A stretch of 21,724 bases of DNA. Source: Nonomuraea sp. GTDB taxonomy: Bacteria; Actinomycetota; Actinomycetes; Streptosporangiales; Streptosporangiaceae. This document shows, piece by piece, positions 13,792 through 21,668 of the stretch. Location: NCBI GenBank assembly GCA_013362835.1, contig JABFVJ010000388.1:1-21724 (forward strand). Reading direction: 5' to 3'. Both the position numbers and the translations under genes were made by a program. Each line of letters opens with the position of its first letter. Position 1 is the first letter of the stretch. The notes under the pieces are model-generated. The model was not told the DNA's origin. It was given only the letters and a program-made list of their open reading frames with translations, and did not search any database.

Positions 13792-14304
13792 ATGTCGATC
13801 AGGCACGGACTGCTCGCCCTGCTGAGCAGCGGACCGCGGTACGGCTACCAGCTCCGGGTGGAGTTCGAGGCGTCAACAGGGGCGACCTGGCCGCTCAACA
13901 TCGGCCAGGTCTATACGACGCTGTCCCGGCTGGAACGCGACGGCCTGGTCGCCCCGGGCGGCGCGGACGAGCAGGGCCGCGCCGTCTACACGATCACCGA
14001 GGCCGGCCGGGAGGAACTGGAGCGATGGTTCAGCACCCCCGTCGACCACTCCGACCGGCCTCGGGACGAGCTCGTCATCAAGATAGCCATGGCCGTCGCC
14101 ACCGAGGACGTGGACGTCGGCGACGTCATCCTGGCCCAGCGCATGGCCACGATGCGCACGTTGCAGGACCTCACCCGGGCCAAACGCGCGCTCAAGAACG
14201 GCCCGGCCCAGCGGCTCGTCATCGAGTCGATGATCTTCAAGGCCGAGGCCGAGCAGCGCTGGCTCGACCACTGCGAGGCCGTCGTCAAGGAGAAGAACGC
14301 ATGA
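13792..14304 (+). CDS. PadR-family regulator of an ABC exporter operon
   Basis: A 170-residue repressor. The winged helix covers about residues 5-80 (HGLLALLSSGPRYGYQLRVEFE, then the recognition region NIGQVYTTLSRLERDGLV and the wing RAVYTITEAGREELERWF), followed by a helical dimerisation domain of the Vir_act_alpha_C type (about 90-165). PadR genes in front of ABC export genes commonly bind the toxic compound that the pump removes. The ATG at 13792 directly follows its promoter; the frame is open back to 13732, but that part lies in the promoter and operator. Its stop overlaps the ATPase start (ATGA, 14301-14304), so the three genes form one coupled operon. Confidence 0.92.
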   Translation: MSIRHGLLALLSSGPRYGYQLRVEFEASTGATWPLNIGQVYTTLSRLERDGLVAPGGADEQGRAVYTITEAGREELERWFSTPVDHSDRPRDELVIKIAMAVATEDVDVGDVILAQRMATMRTLQDLTRAKRALKNGPAQRLVIESMIFKAEAEQRWLDHCEAVVKEKNA

Positions 14305-14981
14305 CTGTGGTGGAGCTGCGGGACGTGACCCGCGAGCACGGCCAGGTGCGCGCCCTGCGGGGCGTGAGCCTGGAGGTGGGACAGGGGGAGCTCGTCGCCG
14401 TCATGGGCCCGTCGGGCTCGGGCAAGTCGACGCTGCTCAACGTGGCCGGCGGTCTCGACCGTCCCACGACGGGCACGGTGCTGATCGAGGGCCGCGACCT
14501 GGGGAAGATCCGCGACCTCGCCGCGCTCAGACGCGGCAGCGTCGGCTACGTCTTCCAGGACCTCAACCTGATCCCGTCGCTGACGGCGGCGGAGAACGTG
14601 ATGCTGCCCAGGGAGCTCGACGGCGTACGCGCCCGCCAGGCACGGGGGGAGGCGCTGGCCGTCCTCGCCGACGTGGGCGCGGAGGAGATCGCCGACCGCT
14701 TCCCCGAGGAGCTGTCCGGCGGCCAGCGCCAGCGCGTGGCCATCGCGCGGGCGCTGGTCGGCGAGCGCCGGCTGCTGCTGGCCGACGAGCCGACGGGCGC
14801 GCTCGACACGGCCACCGGCGACGAGGTCCTGACCCTGCTGCGCAACCGCTGCGACGCGGGCGTGGCGGTGCTGCTCGTCACCCACGAGCCGCGCTACGCG
14901 GCCTGGGCCGACCGGGTGGTCTACCTGCGTGACGGCCTGATCGCGGAGTCGTCGGCCGTGCGGCTGGAGAGCGCGCGTTGA
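14301..14981 (+). CDS. ABC exporter ATPase (MacB/LolD type)
   Basis: A 226-residue nucleotide-binding subunit of the MacB/LolD/FtsE-like branch that partners FtsX-type permeases. Motifs: Walker A GPSGSGKS (36-43), Q-loop Q86 (YVFQDLNLIPSLTAAENV), signature LSGGQ (138-142), Walker B LLLADE (158-163) followed by PTGALD, and switch H195 (LVTHEP). FQDLNLIPSLTAAENVMLP and ADEPTGALD are hallmarks of this branch. AAGGAG (14287-14292) lies eight bases before the ATG at 14301. It overlaps the PadR stop by four bases, and its own stop overlaps the TTG of the permease gene. Confidence 0.94.
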   Translation: MTVVELRDVTREHGQVRALRGVSLEVGQGELVAVMGPSGSGKSTLLNVAGGLDRPTTGTVLIEGRDLGKIRDLAALRRGSVGYVFQDLNLIPSLTAAENVMLPRELDGVRARQARGEALAVLADVGAEEIADRFPEELSGGQRQRVAIARALVGERRLLLADEPTGALDTATGDEVLTLLRNRCDAGVAVLLVTHEPRYAAWADRVVYLRDGLIAESSAVRLESAR

Positions 14982-17521
14982 GCGCCTTCCTCGCCGCCCT
15001 GCGGATCTCCCGCAGGGACGCGCTGCGCTTCAAGGGGCGTACCGCGCTGATCATGGTGATGATCGGCCTGCCGGTCATGGTCATCACGGCGGTGCTCACC
15101 GGCGCCGCCACGACCGACGTCACCCCTCAGGAACGGGCCGTGTCCCGCATGGGAGCGGCCGACGCGCGGCTCCTCACCTTTCCGTCCCGCCTGCCGGTCG
15201 AGCAGGACTACAACATGGACTCCGCGCACCAGAGGGACAGCGCCCACGCGGGCCGGCCGTGGACGGTCGCCGAGGTCGGCACGCTGCTCCCAGGCCGTCT
15301 CCTGCGCTTCCAGGAGAGCGTGGTCAACACCCGGCTGCCCGACGGCTTCTCCAGGACCGACGTGCTGGAGGTGGACCTGCGCGACCCCATCGCGGCCGGA
15401 ATGCGCCCCCTGCGCCAGGGCCGGTACGCCGCCGCGCCCGGCGAGGTGGCGATCTCGTCCAGAATGGCCGATCTGGGTGTGCGGATCGGCGACACGCTGA
15501 CCGTGCGGCGGCCCGACCGCGCCGTGAAGGTCGTCGGCGTCGTCGAGCATCCGAACCGGCCCGGCATCCTGGAGCTGACCGCCCTGCCCGAGGGCCTGCT
15601 CAAGCACCAGAACGACGGCAACGCCAGCGGCTGGCTCGCCGACACCCCCGGCCCGGTCGAGTGGTCGAAGGTGCGGCAGCTGAACCGGGCGGGCCTCGGC
15701 GTCGGCTCCCGCGCGCTGCTCGACGCCCACGCCGGGGACGACTCGGGCGGCGGGCCGTCCGACAGTCGTGAGCTGGCCATGCTCGGCATCGCGGTCGTCC
15801 TCGTCGTCATGGAGACCGTGCTGCTGGCCGGGCCCGCGTTCGCCGTGGGGCTGCGGCGGCGGCGCAGGGAGCTGGCGATGATCGCCGCGCAGGGCGGGTC
15901 GGGGCCGCAGTTGCGGATGATCGTGCTGGCCGACGGCCTGGTCCTGGGCGGGATCGCGGCCCTGCTCGGCGCCGCGCTCGGCATCGGGCCCGGCCTGCTG
16001 GGCGAGTCGATCGCGGCCAGGGAACTGGACTGGTCGCAGGGCCCGCCCGAGGTGCCGTGGCTCCCGGTGCTCGGCGTGGCGGCGCTCGGGCTGGTCAGCG
16101 GGCTGACCGCGGCGATCGTGCCCGCCGTGCAGGCGAGCCGGCAGAGTCCCGTCGAGGTGCTCGCCGGGCGGTCCGCCGAGGTCCGGTCGCGGCCGGGACG
16201 GCCGCTGCTCGGCGTCGTTCTGGTGCTGCTCGGGCTGGGCGCGACCCTCTACGCCATGACCAGGGGGTGGGTGTCCATCGCGGCGGCCGCCGTGCCGTTC
16301 GTGCTCGGGCTGGTCGCGTTGATGCCGTGGCTGGTCAAGGTCACCGGAGGGCTCGCCGGTCGGCTGCCGCTCCCGCTGCGGCTGTCCGTGCGCGACGCCG
16401 CCCGCCACCGCGTCCGTACGGCGTCGGCCGCCGCCGCGGTCATGGCCGCGACCATGGGAGCGGTCGCGATCGGCATCGGCACCAGCAGCGCGTACACCCT
16501 CCAGGAGAAGAAGGCCATCTCGTCGGTCCCCGTGGGCACCACGACGATCGGCGGCGCCACGTCCCTGGACGACTCGACGTGGGCCCGGCTGAAGGCGGCG
16601 GCCCCGGCGCGGTTCCCGGGGGCGGAGACCGCCGTCGGACGGGAGGCGAGGGACGCCAAGGGGCAGCCCGTGCTCCTGTCCGTCGCCGCCAGGTGCGAGC
16701 CGGACTGCAGGGACACGTTCTACGACCAGCCCCCGATCGGTGACGAGAGCCTGCTCGCCTTCCTCCAGAAACGCCGGGACCCGCGGGCGGCCGCGGCGCT
16801 GGCCGCGGGCAAGGCCGTGGCGTTCAGCCCCGAGGCGGTGCGCGACGGCATGATCGAGCTGGTGGTCGACCGCTGGGACTCGGAGGACGCCCCTCCCCGT
16901 AGGGTCCGGGTGCCCGCCGTGGTGTCGAGCGGCGCCGACCCCCAGCAGCTGAGCGCGGTGATCCCGCCGCAGGCGCTGGCCAAGGTCGGGTTCGGCTCGG
17001 TCGAGCGGTTGCTCTACGTGGCCTCGGTTCCTGAGGACGAGCAGCGTCTGGGGGCCGACCTGCGGGGCGAGATCGACGGCAACATCTTCGCCTACTCCGA
17101 ACGGGGACACGACCAGGACCGCGCCAACGTCCTCATGGTCCTGCTCGGGGCCGCGCTGCTCCTCGTGCTCGGCGGCACGTTCGCCGCCACGGGACTCGCG
17201 GCGGCCGACATGCGCGGCGACCTCGACAACCTGTCGGCGGTCGGCGCGGCCCCCCGCGTACGCAGGCTGGTGGTGGCCGCGCAGGCCGCCTGCATCGCGG
17301 GTCTGGGCGCGGCGGTGGGCCTGGTCGCGGGCCTGGTCACCGGTCTCGCGCTGACCTGGCCGCTGGCGGGAGGATCAAGAGAGCTGCTGGACGGCCCCAC
17401 GGCGGTCGACGTGCCCTGGTCGTTCCTGGCCGTGGTCGTCGTGGGGCTGCCGCTGGTCGCGGCGCTGGTGGCCGGGGTGTTCACCCGGACGCGTCCGGTG
17501 TGGCGCCGGCGGGTGGCCTGA
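14978..17521 (+). CDS. FtsX-type ABC permease, duplicated
   Basis: An 847-residue membrane protein with about ten helices (near 22-44, 267-290, 315-341, 361-385, 408-427, 431-453, 481-502, 716-740, 765-792, 812-835). Helix 1, a large outer domain (45-265) and three helices form the first FtsX unit; a short two-helix linker leads to a second unit with its own outer domain (503-715). This arrangement matches the actinomycete export permeases that work as a single long chain with a MacB-type ATPase, probably for antimicrobial or lipid-like compounds; the substrate is unknown. Two cysteines close together, C573 and C577, lie in the second outer domain. The TTG at 14978 is preferred since GGAG lies eight bases upstream and TTGA overlaps the ATPase stop. 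The last 41 bp overlap the convergent symporter gene. Confidence 0.92.
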   Translation: MSAFLAALRISRRDALRFKGRTALIMVMIGLPVMVITAVLTGAATTDVTPQERAVSRMGAADARLLTFPSRLPVEQDYNMDSAHQRDSAHAGRPWTVAEVGTLLPGRLLRFQESVVNTRLPDGFSRTDVLEVDLRDPIAAGMRPLRQGRYAAAPGEVAISSRMADLGVRIGDTLTVRRPDRAVKVVGVVEHPNRPGILELTALPEGLLKHQNDGNASGWLADTPGPVEWSKVRQLNRAGLGVGSRALLDAHAGDDSGGGPSDSRELAMLGIAVVLVVMETVLLAGPAFAVGLRRRRRELAMIAAQGGSGPQLRMIVLADGLVLGGIAALLGAALGIGPGLLGESIAARELDWSQGPPEVPWLPVLGVAALGLVSGLTAAIVPAVQASRQSPVEVLAGRSAEVRSRPGRPLLGVVLVLLGLGATLYAMTRGWVSIAAAAVPFVLGLVALMPWLVKVTGGLAGRLPLPLRLSVRDAARHRVRTASAAAAVMAATMGAVAIGIGTSSAYTLQEKKAISSVPVGTTTIGGATSLDDSTWARLKAAAPARFPGAETAVGREARDAKGQPVLLSVAARCEPDCRDTFYDQPPIGDESLLAFLQKRRDPRAAAALAAGKAVAFSPEAVRDGMIELVVDRWDSEDAPPRRVRVPAVVSSGADPQQLSAVIPPQALAKVGFGSVERLLYVASVPEDEQRLGADLRGEIDGNIFAYSERGHDQDRANVLMVLLGAALLLVLGGTFAATGLAAADMRGDLDNLSAVGAAPRVRRLVVAAQAACIAGLGAAVGLVAGLVTGLALTWPLAGGSRELLDGPTAVDVPWSFLAVVVVGLPLVAALVAGVFTRTRPVWRRRVA

Positions 17522-18851
17522 GCCGGTACTGCAGGGTGACCAGGACCGACAGGAAGATGATCACCGCCGGGACCGCGGTCTGCCCGATGAGGACCGCGGT
17601 CACCGCGCTGTCCGGCTGCTGGACCGGCGTGCTCGGCTCGGACTCGACGAAGCCGCCGATCGACAGGATGATGCCGAAGATCAGCGCGCCGAACGAGCTG
17701 ACCCCGCTCTCGATGGCCGTCCACAGGCCGGTCAGCACGCCCGCCCGCCGCCTGCCCGTCTCGGCCGCGTCCGCGGCGATCACGTCGGCCAGCATCGAGA
17801 ACAGCATGAGCTCGACCCCGGCGATCCCGACGCCGACGACGAGGATCGTCAGGTGGGCGTACAGGGGGCCGAACAGCGGGGTGGCCATGGCCGCGGCCGT
17901 GCCGCCGCCGAACAGCAGCGCGGCCAGGATCATCGCCCCGCGCTTGTCGAACCGCCTGGCCAGCCGGACCCACAGCGGCATGGTCAGCAACATCGGCCCG
18001 ACGAGCGCGGCGAAGAGCGTCTGCGTCGACTTCGGCGAGCCCAGCGTGTACGAGGCGAAGTACGGCGCGGCGGCCAGCATCATGCTGACGGCCAGCATCT
18101 GCGTGCACGCCATGATCGTCAGCCAGAGGAACGCCCGGTTGCCCTTGATCGCCGCGAACTGCTCGCGCCACCCGCCCGGGTCCGGCTCGGGCGCGCCGGT
18201 CATGGGGGCGCGGGCGGTGCCGAAGAAGGAGCCGAGCATCGAGGCCAGCAGGATGAGCGCGATCGTCAGGCCCATCAGCCGGTAGCTGCCCAGCGTGCCC
18301 TCGTCGCCCTGGCCGGTGGCGATGGCCGGGGCGAGCACGCCGCTGATCGCGGTGGCCGCGCCGATGAAGATCATCCGCCACTGCAGCAGCGAGGTGCGCT
18401 CGTGGTAGTCGTGGGTCATCTCGCCGGGCATGGCCTTGTACGGCACCTCGTACAACGCGTACGCGGTCGCGGTCGCCATGAAGCAGAGGCCGACGTACAG
18501 GGCGGCGGGGACGCCGGTCAGCGGCGGGCCGGCGAAGACCAGGAAGAACGCGACGGGCAGGGTCAGCGACCCGGCGAGCAGCCACGGGCGGCGCGGCCCC
18601 ATCCGCGAGACCGTCCGGTCCGACCAGCGCCCGACCAGCGGGTTGATGATCAGGTCCCAGATCTTGGGCGCGGTGACCACCACGCCGGCCAGCCACGCGG
18701 GCACGGCCAGGAAGTTGGTCATGTAGTACAGCAGGAGCAGCCCCGGCACGGCGCTGACCGTGGCCGTGCAGAAGGAGCCCACGCCGTAGCCGAGGCGCAC
18801 GCCCCTGGAGACCGTGGGCGCGCTCACCGGCGGTGTGATCATGCCGATCAT
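17481..18851 (-). CDS. GPH-family (MFS_2) symporter
   Basis: A 456-residue secondary transporter of the glycoside-pentoside-hexuronide/MelB-like branch of the major facilitator superfamily, with about twelve membrane helices. Typical stretches: LGYGVGSFCTATVSAVPGLLLLYY in helix 1, PKIWDLIINPLVGRWSDRT (the family helix 2-3 loop), GPRRPWLL, YEVPYKAMPGEMTHDYHERTSLLQWR and, in the second half, ELMLFSMLADVIAADAAETGRRRAGVLTGLWTAIE. Such proteins import sugars or other small solutes with a cation; this substrate cannot be told. Two starts are possible, ATG 18851 and ATG 18842; neither has a good ribosome site. It follows the SseB-like gene on the same strand after 49 bp containing a hairpin. Its 3' end overlaps the export permease gene by 41 bp on the opposite strand. 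Confidence 0.88.
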   Translation of the reverse strand: MIGMITPPVSAPTVSRGVRLGYGVGSFCTATVSAVPGLLLLYYMTNFLAVPAWLAGVVVTAPKIWDLIINPLVGRWSDRTVSRMGPRRPWLLAGSLTLPVAFFLVFAGPPLTGVPAALYVGLCFMATATAYALYEVPYKAMPGEMTHDYHERTSLLQWRMIFIGAATAISGVLAPAIATGQGDEGTLGSYRLMGLTIALILLASMLGSFFGTARAPMTGAPEPDPGGWREQFAAIKGNRAFLWLTIMACTQMLAVSMMLAAAPYFASYTLGSPKSTQTLFAALVGPMLLTMPLWVRLARRFDKRGAMILAALLFGGGTAAAMATPLFGPLYAHLTILVVGVGIAGVELMLFSMLADVIAADAAETGRRRAGVLTGLWTAIESGVSSFGALIFGIILSIGGFVESEPSTPVQQPDSAVTAVLIGQTAVPAVIIFLSVLVTLQYRLRPPAGATPDASG

Positions 18852-18878
18852 TCAAGCCGAGCGAGAGCTTGTTCGGTA

Positions 18879-18896
18879 GGCCCGGTTTCCCGGGCC
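18879..18896 (-). terminator. Hairpin between the SseB-like gene and the symporter gene
   Basis: GGCCCGG (18879-18885), a four-base loop and CCGGGCC (18890-18896) form a perfect seven-base stem just after the SseB-like stop. There is no T run on the minus strand. It may end or attenuate transcription before the symporter gene. Confidence 0.45.
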
Positions 18897-18900
18897 CGCC

Positions 18901-19761
18901 CTACTCCCGTACGTCGGCGCAGACCACGTGCGCGCCGATCTCGATCATCCGGCGCTCGCTGCGCGCGTCGGCCACCCTGGCCATGAGGATCGGGGCGCCG
19001 CTGGCCGCGAACTGCGGCAGCCGGGCGCGTACCAGGCGGTGCAGGTCGCGCACCACGTCCTCGGCGGCCGACATGTGGACCTTCACGTGCAGCATGATCC
19101 CCGTCGCGCCCGAGGCGGTGCCCGCCTCGGAGATCCAGACGTGGTGCACGAGCGGGAAGTCCACCAGCAGGTACGCGATGGCCTGCCGCAGCGCGGGCAG
19201 GATCGGGTGCGTGCACCGCCGGTAGCCGGGGTCCACCTGCTGCATCGGCCCCGACAGGTGCGGCCGGGGCGCGGGGACCCAGGGCAGCGCGGGGGCCTGC
19301 GGCGCGGCGGCCGGCGCCACCTGTGCCATCGGCGTGGAGCCGCGTGACACGGTGGCCATGGCGCCGGTCGCGTACGCGGCGGGCACCGCCCCGGAAAGGA
19401 CGGGCGTCGGACCCGTACGCGTGCTGGTGAGGAAGCGCTGGAGATCGTCGATGGGCACGGCCGCGGCGGCGGGCCCGGCGGCGTCGATCACGATCTCCCG
19501 CACGCCCGTGACGCGCTGGATGTCCAGGATGGTGTCGGCGTCGCACGCCGAGAGGGTATGACTGCCCCGGTGCCTGGCGTAGGTCGCAGAGCTGGTGTAC
19601 CCGAGCAGCACTCGGTCACCTGCCTGGGTCGTCCCGAGGACGACCGATCGGTCTGGTCGCACTGCCACCAGGACTCCACCGTCGGCGAGGGCTGCCAGCA
19701 GGCGATGCGGGGCGCCATGCTGTGCGAGCACGTCGGCAAGCGCAGGATTCCCGATGCTCAT
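18901..19761 (-). CDS. SseB-like protein
   Basis: A 286-residue cytoplasmic protein. The N-terminal half (about 5-120) resembles the SseB N-terminal domain (VLVAVRPDRSVVLGTTQAGDRVLLGYTSSATYARHRG..., then IDDLQRFL). An Ala/Pro-rich linker (about 125-175) leads to a C-terminal alpha/beta domain (about 185-286; HPILPALRQAIAYLLVDFPLVHHVWISEAG...HVKVHMSAAEDVVRDLHRLVRARLPQF) that I do not recognise with certainty. E. coli SseB was named for enhanced serine sensitivity; its molecular role is unclear. The ATG at 19761 is preferred because TATGGT on the minus strand (19774-19769) is seven bases before it, giving a leaderless message; a start at 19773 would lie within that box. It diverges from serA, which is the only functional hint. 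Confidence 0.8.
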   Translation of the reverse strand: MSIGNPALADVLAQHGAPHRLLAALADGGVLVAVRPDRSVVLGTTQAGDRVLLGYTSSATYARHRGSHTLSACDADTILDIQRVTGVREIVIDAAGPAAAAVPIDDLQRFLTSTRTGPTPVLSGAVPAAYATGAMATVSRGSTPMAQVAPAAAPQAPALPWVPAPRPHLSGPMQQVDPGYRRCTHPILPALRQAIAYLLVDFPLVHHVWISEAGTASGATGIMLHVKVHMSAAEDVVRDLHRLVRARLPQFAASGAPILMARVADARSERRMIEIGAHVVCADVRE

Positions 19762-19768
19762 AGGACGA

Positions 19769-19774
19769 ACCATA
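19769..19774 (-). promoter_or_regulatory. Probable -10 box of the SseB-like gene
   Basis: Read on the minus strand, 19774 to 19769 is TATGGT, five of six to the TANNNT-type -10 consensus, with seven bases to the ATG at 19761 and no ribosome binding site. The -35 region is weak. The 256-bp stretch 19775-20030 beyond it holds the serA promoter and leader, and otherwise I see no gene in it. Confidence 0.5.
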
Positions 19775-19933
19775 GGTAGTCGGCCACGGCTTATCAGGCT
19801 AATGGCGAATAAATCTCCCGATCAAGACAAAGATGTGCGCAGAGTGGATGAGTTTGCCGCCGACTGGGTACGAGGCGCCGCGTCCGGAGGCGGCCGGGCC
19901 CGGCGCGAAGCCGTCTCACATCGTGGGTCTCTC

Positions 19934-19962
19934 GTGAACGCGTTCACAAGCGCGGATAGACT
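19934..19962 (+). promoter_or_regulatory. serA promoter with a palindromic operator
   Basis: GTGAACG followed by CGTTCAC (19934-19947) is a perfect 14-bp palindrome. Its left half, GTGAAC, sits as a -35 box 17 bp before TAGACT (19957-19962), a plausible -10 box. The palindrome has the look of sites used by LacI- or GntR-type repressors, but no such regulator is encoded in the window. Transcription would begin near 19969, giving a leader of about 60 bases before the GTG at 20031. Confidence 0.6.
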
Positions 19963-20030
19963 CTGAGGGATCCGAGGGACCCATTGACGTGTCCCTCCAG
20001 CCCGCCGCATGCCCCTAAGGATCCACGCCT

Positions 20031-21620
20031 GTGAACAAGCCCGTCGTTCTGGTCGCAGAGGAGTTGTCCGAGGCCGGTCTCGCCGTCCTCGGCGCCGATT
20101 TCGAGGTCCGCCACACCGACGGAGCGGACCGTTCCCAGCTTCTTCCCGCCCTCGCCGACGTCGACGCCCTGATCGTGCGCTCCGCCACGCAGGTCGACGC
20201 CGAGGCCATCGCCGCCGCGCCGAAGCTGCGCGTCGTCGCCCGCGCCGGTGTCGGCCTCGACAACGTCGACGTCGAGGCGGCCACCAAGGCCGGCGTCATG
20301 GTCGTCAACGCGCCGACCTCCAACATCACCAGCGCCGCCGAGCAGACCATCGCGCTCATCCTGGCCAGCGCGCGCAACACGGCCCAGGCCCACGCCGCGC
20401 TGAAGAACGGCGAGTGGAAGCGGTCCAAGTACACCGGTGTCGAGCTCGACGAGAAGGTCGTCGGCATCCTCGGCCTCGGCAAGATCGGCCAGCTCGTGGC
20501 CCAGCGGCTCCAGCCGTTCGGCGTCGAGCTGATCGCCTACGACCCCTACCTGCCGCCGGCCCGCGCCGCGCAGATGGGCGTCAAGCTGCTCAGCCTCGAA
20601 GAGGTGCTCAAGCAGGCCGACTTCATCACCGTCCACCTGCCCAAGTCCAAGGAGACGCTCGGGCTCATCGGTGACAAGGAGCTGCACGAGGTCAAGCCGT
20701 CCGTCCGCATCATCAACGTCGCCCGCGGCGGCATCGTGGACGAGGCCGCCCTCTACTCGGCGATCAAGGAGGGGCGCGTGGCCGGTGCGGGCCTCGACGT
20801 GTTCTCCAAGGAGCCGTGCACCGACAGCCCGCTGTTCGAGCTCGACCAGGTCGTCGCCACGCCGCACCTCGGTGCCTCCACCCACGAGGCCCAGGAGAAG
20901 GCCGGCACGCAGGTCGCGCGGAGCGTGAAGCTGGCGCTCGCGGGCGAGTTCGTGCCGGACGCGGTCAACGTCCAGGGCGGCGCGGTGGCCGAGGACGTCA
21001 AGCCGGGCCTGCCGCTCGCCGAGAAGCTGGGCCGCGTGTTCACCGCCCTCGCGGGCGAGGTCGCCACCAAGCTCGACATCGAGGTCCGCGGCGAGATCGC
21101 CTCCCAGGACGTGCGGGTGATCGAGCTCGCCGCACTCAAGGGCGTGTTCGCCGACGTGATCGAGGAGCAGGTCACGTACGTCAACGCGCCGCTGCTGGCC
21201 AAGGAGCGGGGCATCAGCGTGGAGCTGGTGACCAGCTCTGAGAGCCCCGACTGGCGCAACGTGGTGACCGTGCGCGGCGTCCTCGCCGACGGCCGCCAGG
21301 TCTCGGTCTCCGGTACGCTCTCCGGCCCCCGCCAGATCACGAAGATCGTCGAGGTCAACGGCTACGAGATGGAGATCGAGCCGACGGCCCACCTGTCGTT
21401 CTTCACCTACACCGACCGTCCCGGCGTCGTCGGCGTGGTCGGCAAGCTGCTCGGCGAGGCGGGCGTGAACATCGCCTCGATGCAGGTGGCCCGTGACGTC
21501 AAGGGCGGCAAGGCGCTGATCGCGCTGACCGTCGACTCGGCGATCCCGTCCGACGTGGTCGAGCAGATCGCCGCCGAGATCGGCGCCGAGAGCGGCCGTT
21601 CGGTCGACCTGGAGGACTGA
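20031..21620 (+). CDS. serA: D-3-phosphoglycerate dehydrogenase
   Basis: A 529-residue cytosolic enzyme, first step of serine synthesis (3-phosphoglycerate plus NAD+ to 3-phosphohydroxypyruvate). Order of domains: substrate-binding part (about 1-98 and 290-315), NAD-binding Rossmann domain (99-289) with GLGKIG (148-153) and D171, an intervening allosteric domain (about 316-450) and a C-terminal ACT domain (about 455-529; HLSFFTYTDRPGVVGVVGKLLGEAGVNIASMQ) that binds serine in related enzymes. Catalytic residues R232 (NVARGGIVDE), E261 and H279 (TPHLGAS) are present. The length equals that of the long mycobacterial-type SerA (about 528). GTG 20031 has AAGGA nine bases upstream and opens the conserved N terminus. 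It is monocistronic: own promoter and strong terminator. Confidence 0.97.
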   Translation: MNKPVVLVAEELSEAGLAVLGADFEVRHTDGADRSQLLPALADVDALIVRSATQVDAEAIAAAPKLRVVARAGVGLDNVDVEAATKAGVMVVNAPTSNITSAAEQTIALILASARNTAQAHAALKNGEWKRSKYTGVELDEKVVGILGLGKIGQLVAQRLQPFGVELIAYDPYLPPARAAQMGVKLLSLEEVLKQADFITVHLPKSKETLGLIGDKELHEVKPSVRIINVARGGIVDEAALYSAIKEGRVAGAGLDVFSKEPCTDSPLFELDQVVATPHLGASTHEAQEKAGTQVARSVKLALAGEFVPDAVNVQGGAVAEDVKPGLPLAEKLGRVFTALAGEVATKLDIEVRGEIASQDVRVIELAALKGVFADVIEEQVTYVNAPLLAKERGISVELVTSSESPDWRNVVTVRGVLADGRQVSVSGTLSGPRQITKIVEVNGYEMEIEPTAHLSFFTYTDRPGVVGVVGKLLGEAGVNIASMQVARDVKGGKALIALTVDSAIPSDVVEQIAAEIGAESGRSVDLED

Positions 21621-21635
21621 TCTCCGTAGCTCGGA

Positions 21636-21668
21636 AGAAGGCCGTCACCGTTCCGGTGGCGGCCTTCT
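21636..21668 (+). terminator. serA terminator
   Basis: Arms at 21636-21649 and 21655-21668 (AGAAGGCCGTCACC with GGTGGCGGCCTTCT) form a 14-bp stem with one G-T wobble around a five-base loop, followed by the T-containing GTTGTCTC. It begins 15 bases after the serA stop. Confidence 0.88.

Noticed and set aside
14921..17110. 729-codon minus-strand open frame opposite the FtsX permease gene
   Set aside because: Composition of a mirror frame (Gly/Arg/His/Gln-rich), no ribosome site or domain; the plus strand encodes a clear permease.
19802..19966. Possible 54-residue gene between the SseB-like gene and serA
   Set aside because: No ribosome binding site, third codon positions are not GC-rich as in the neighbours, and its end runs through the serA promoter palindrome.
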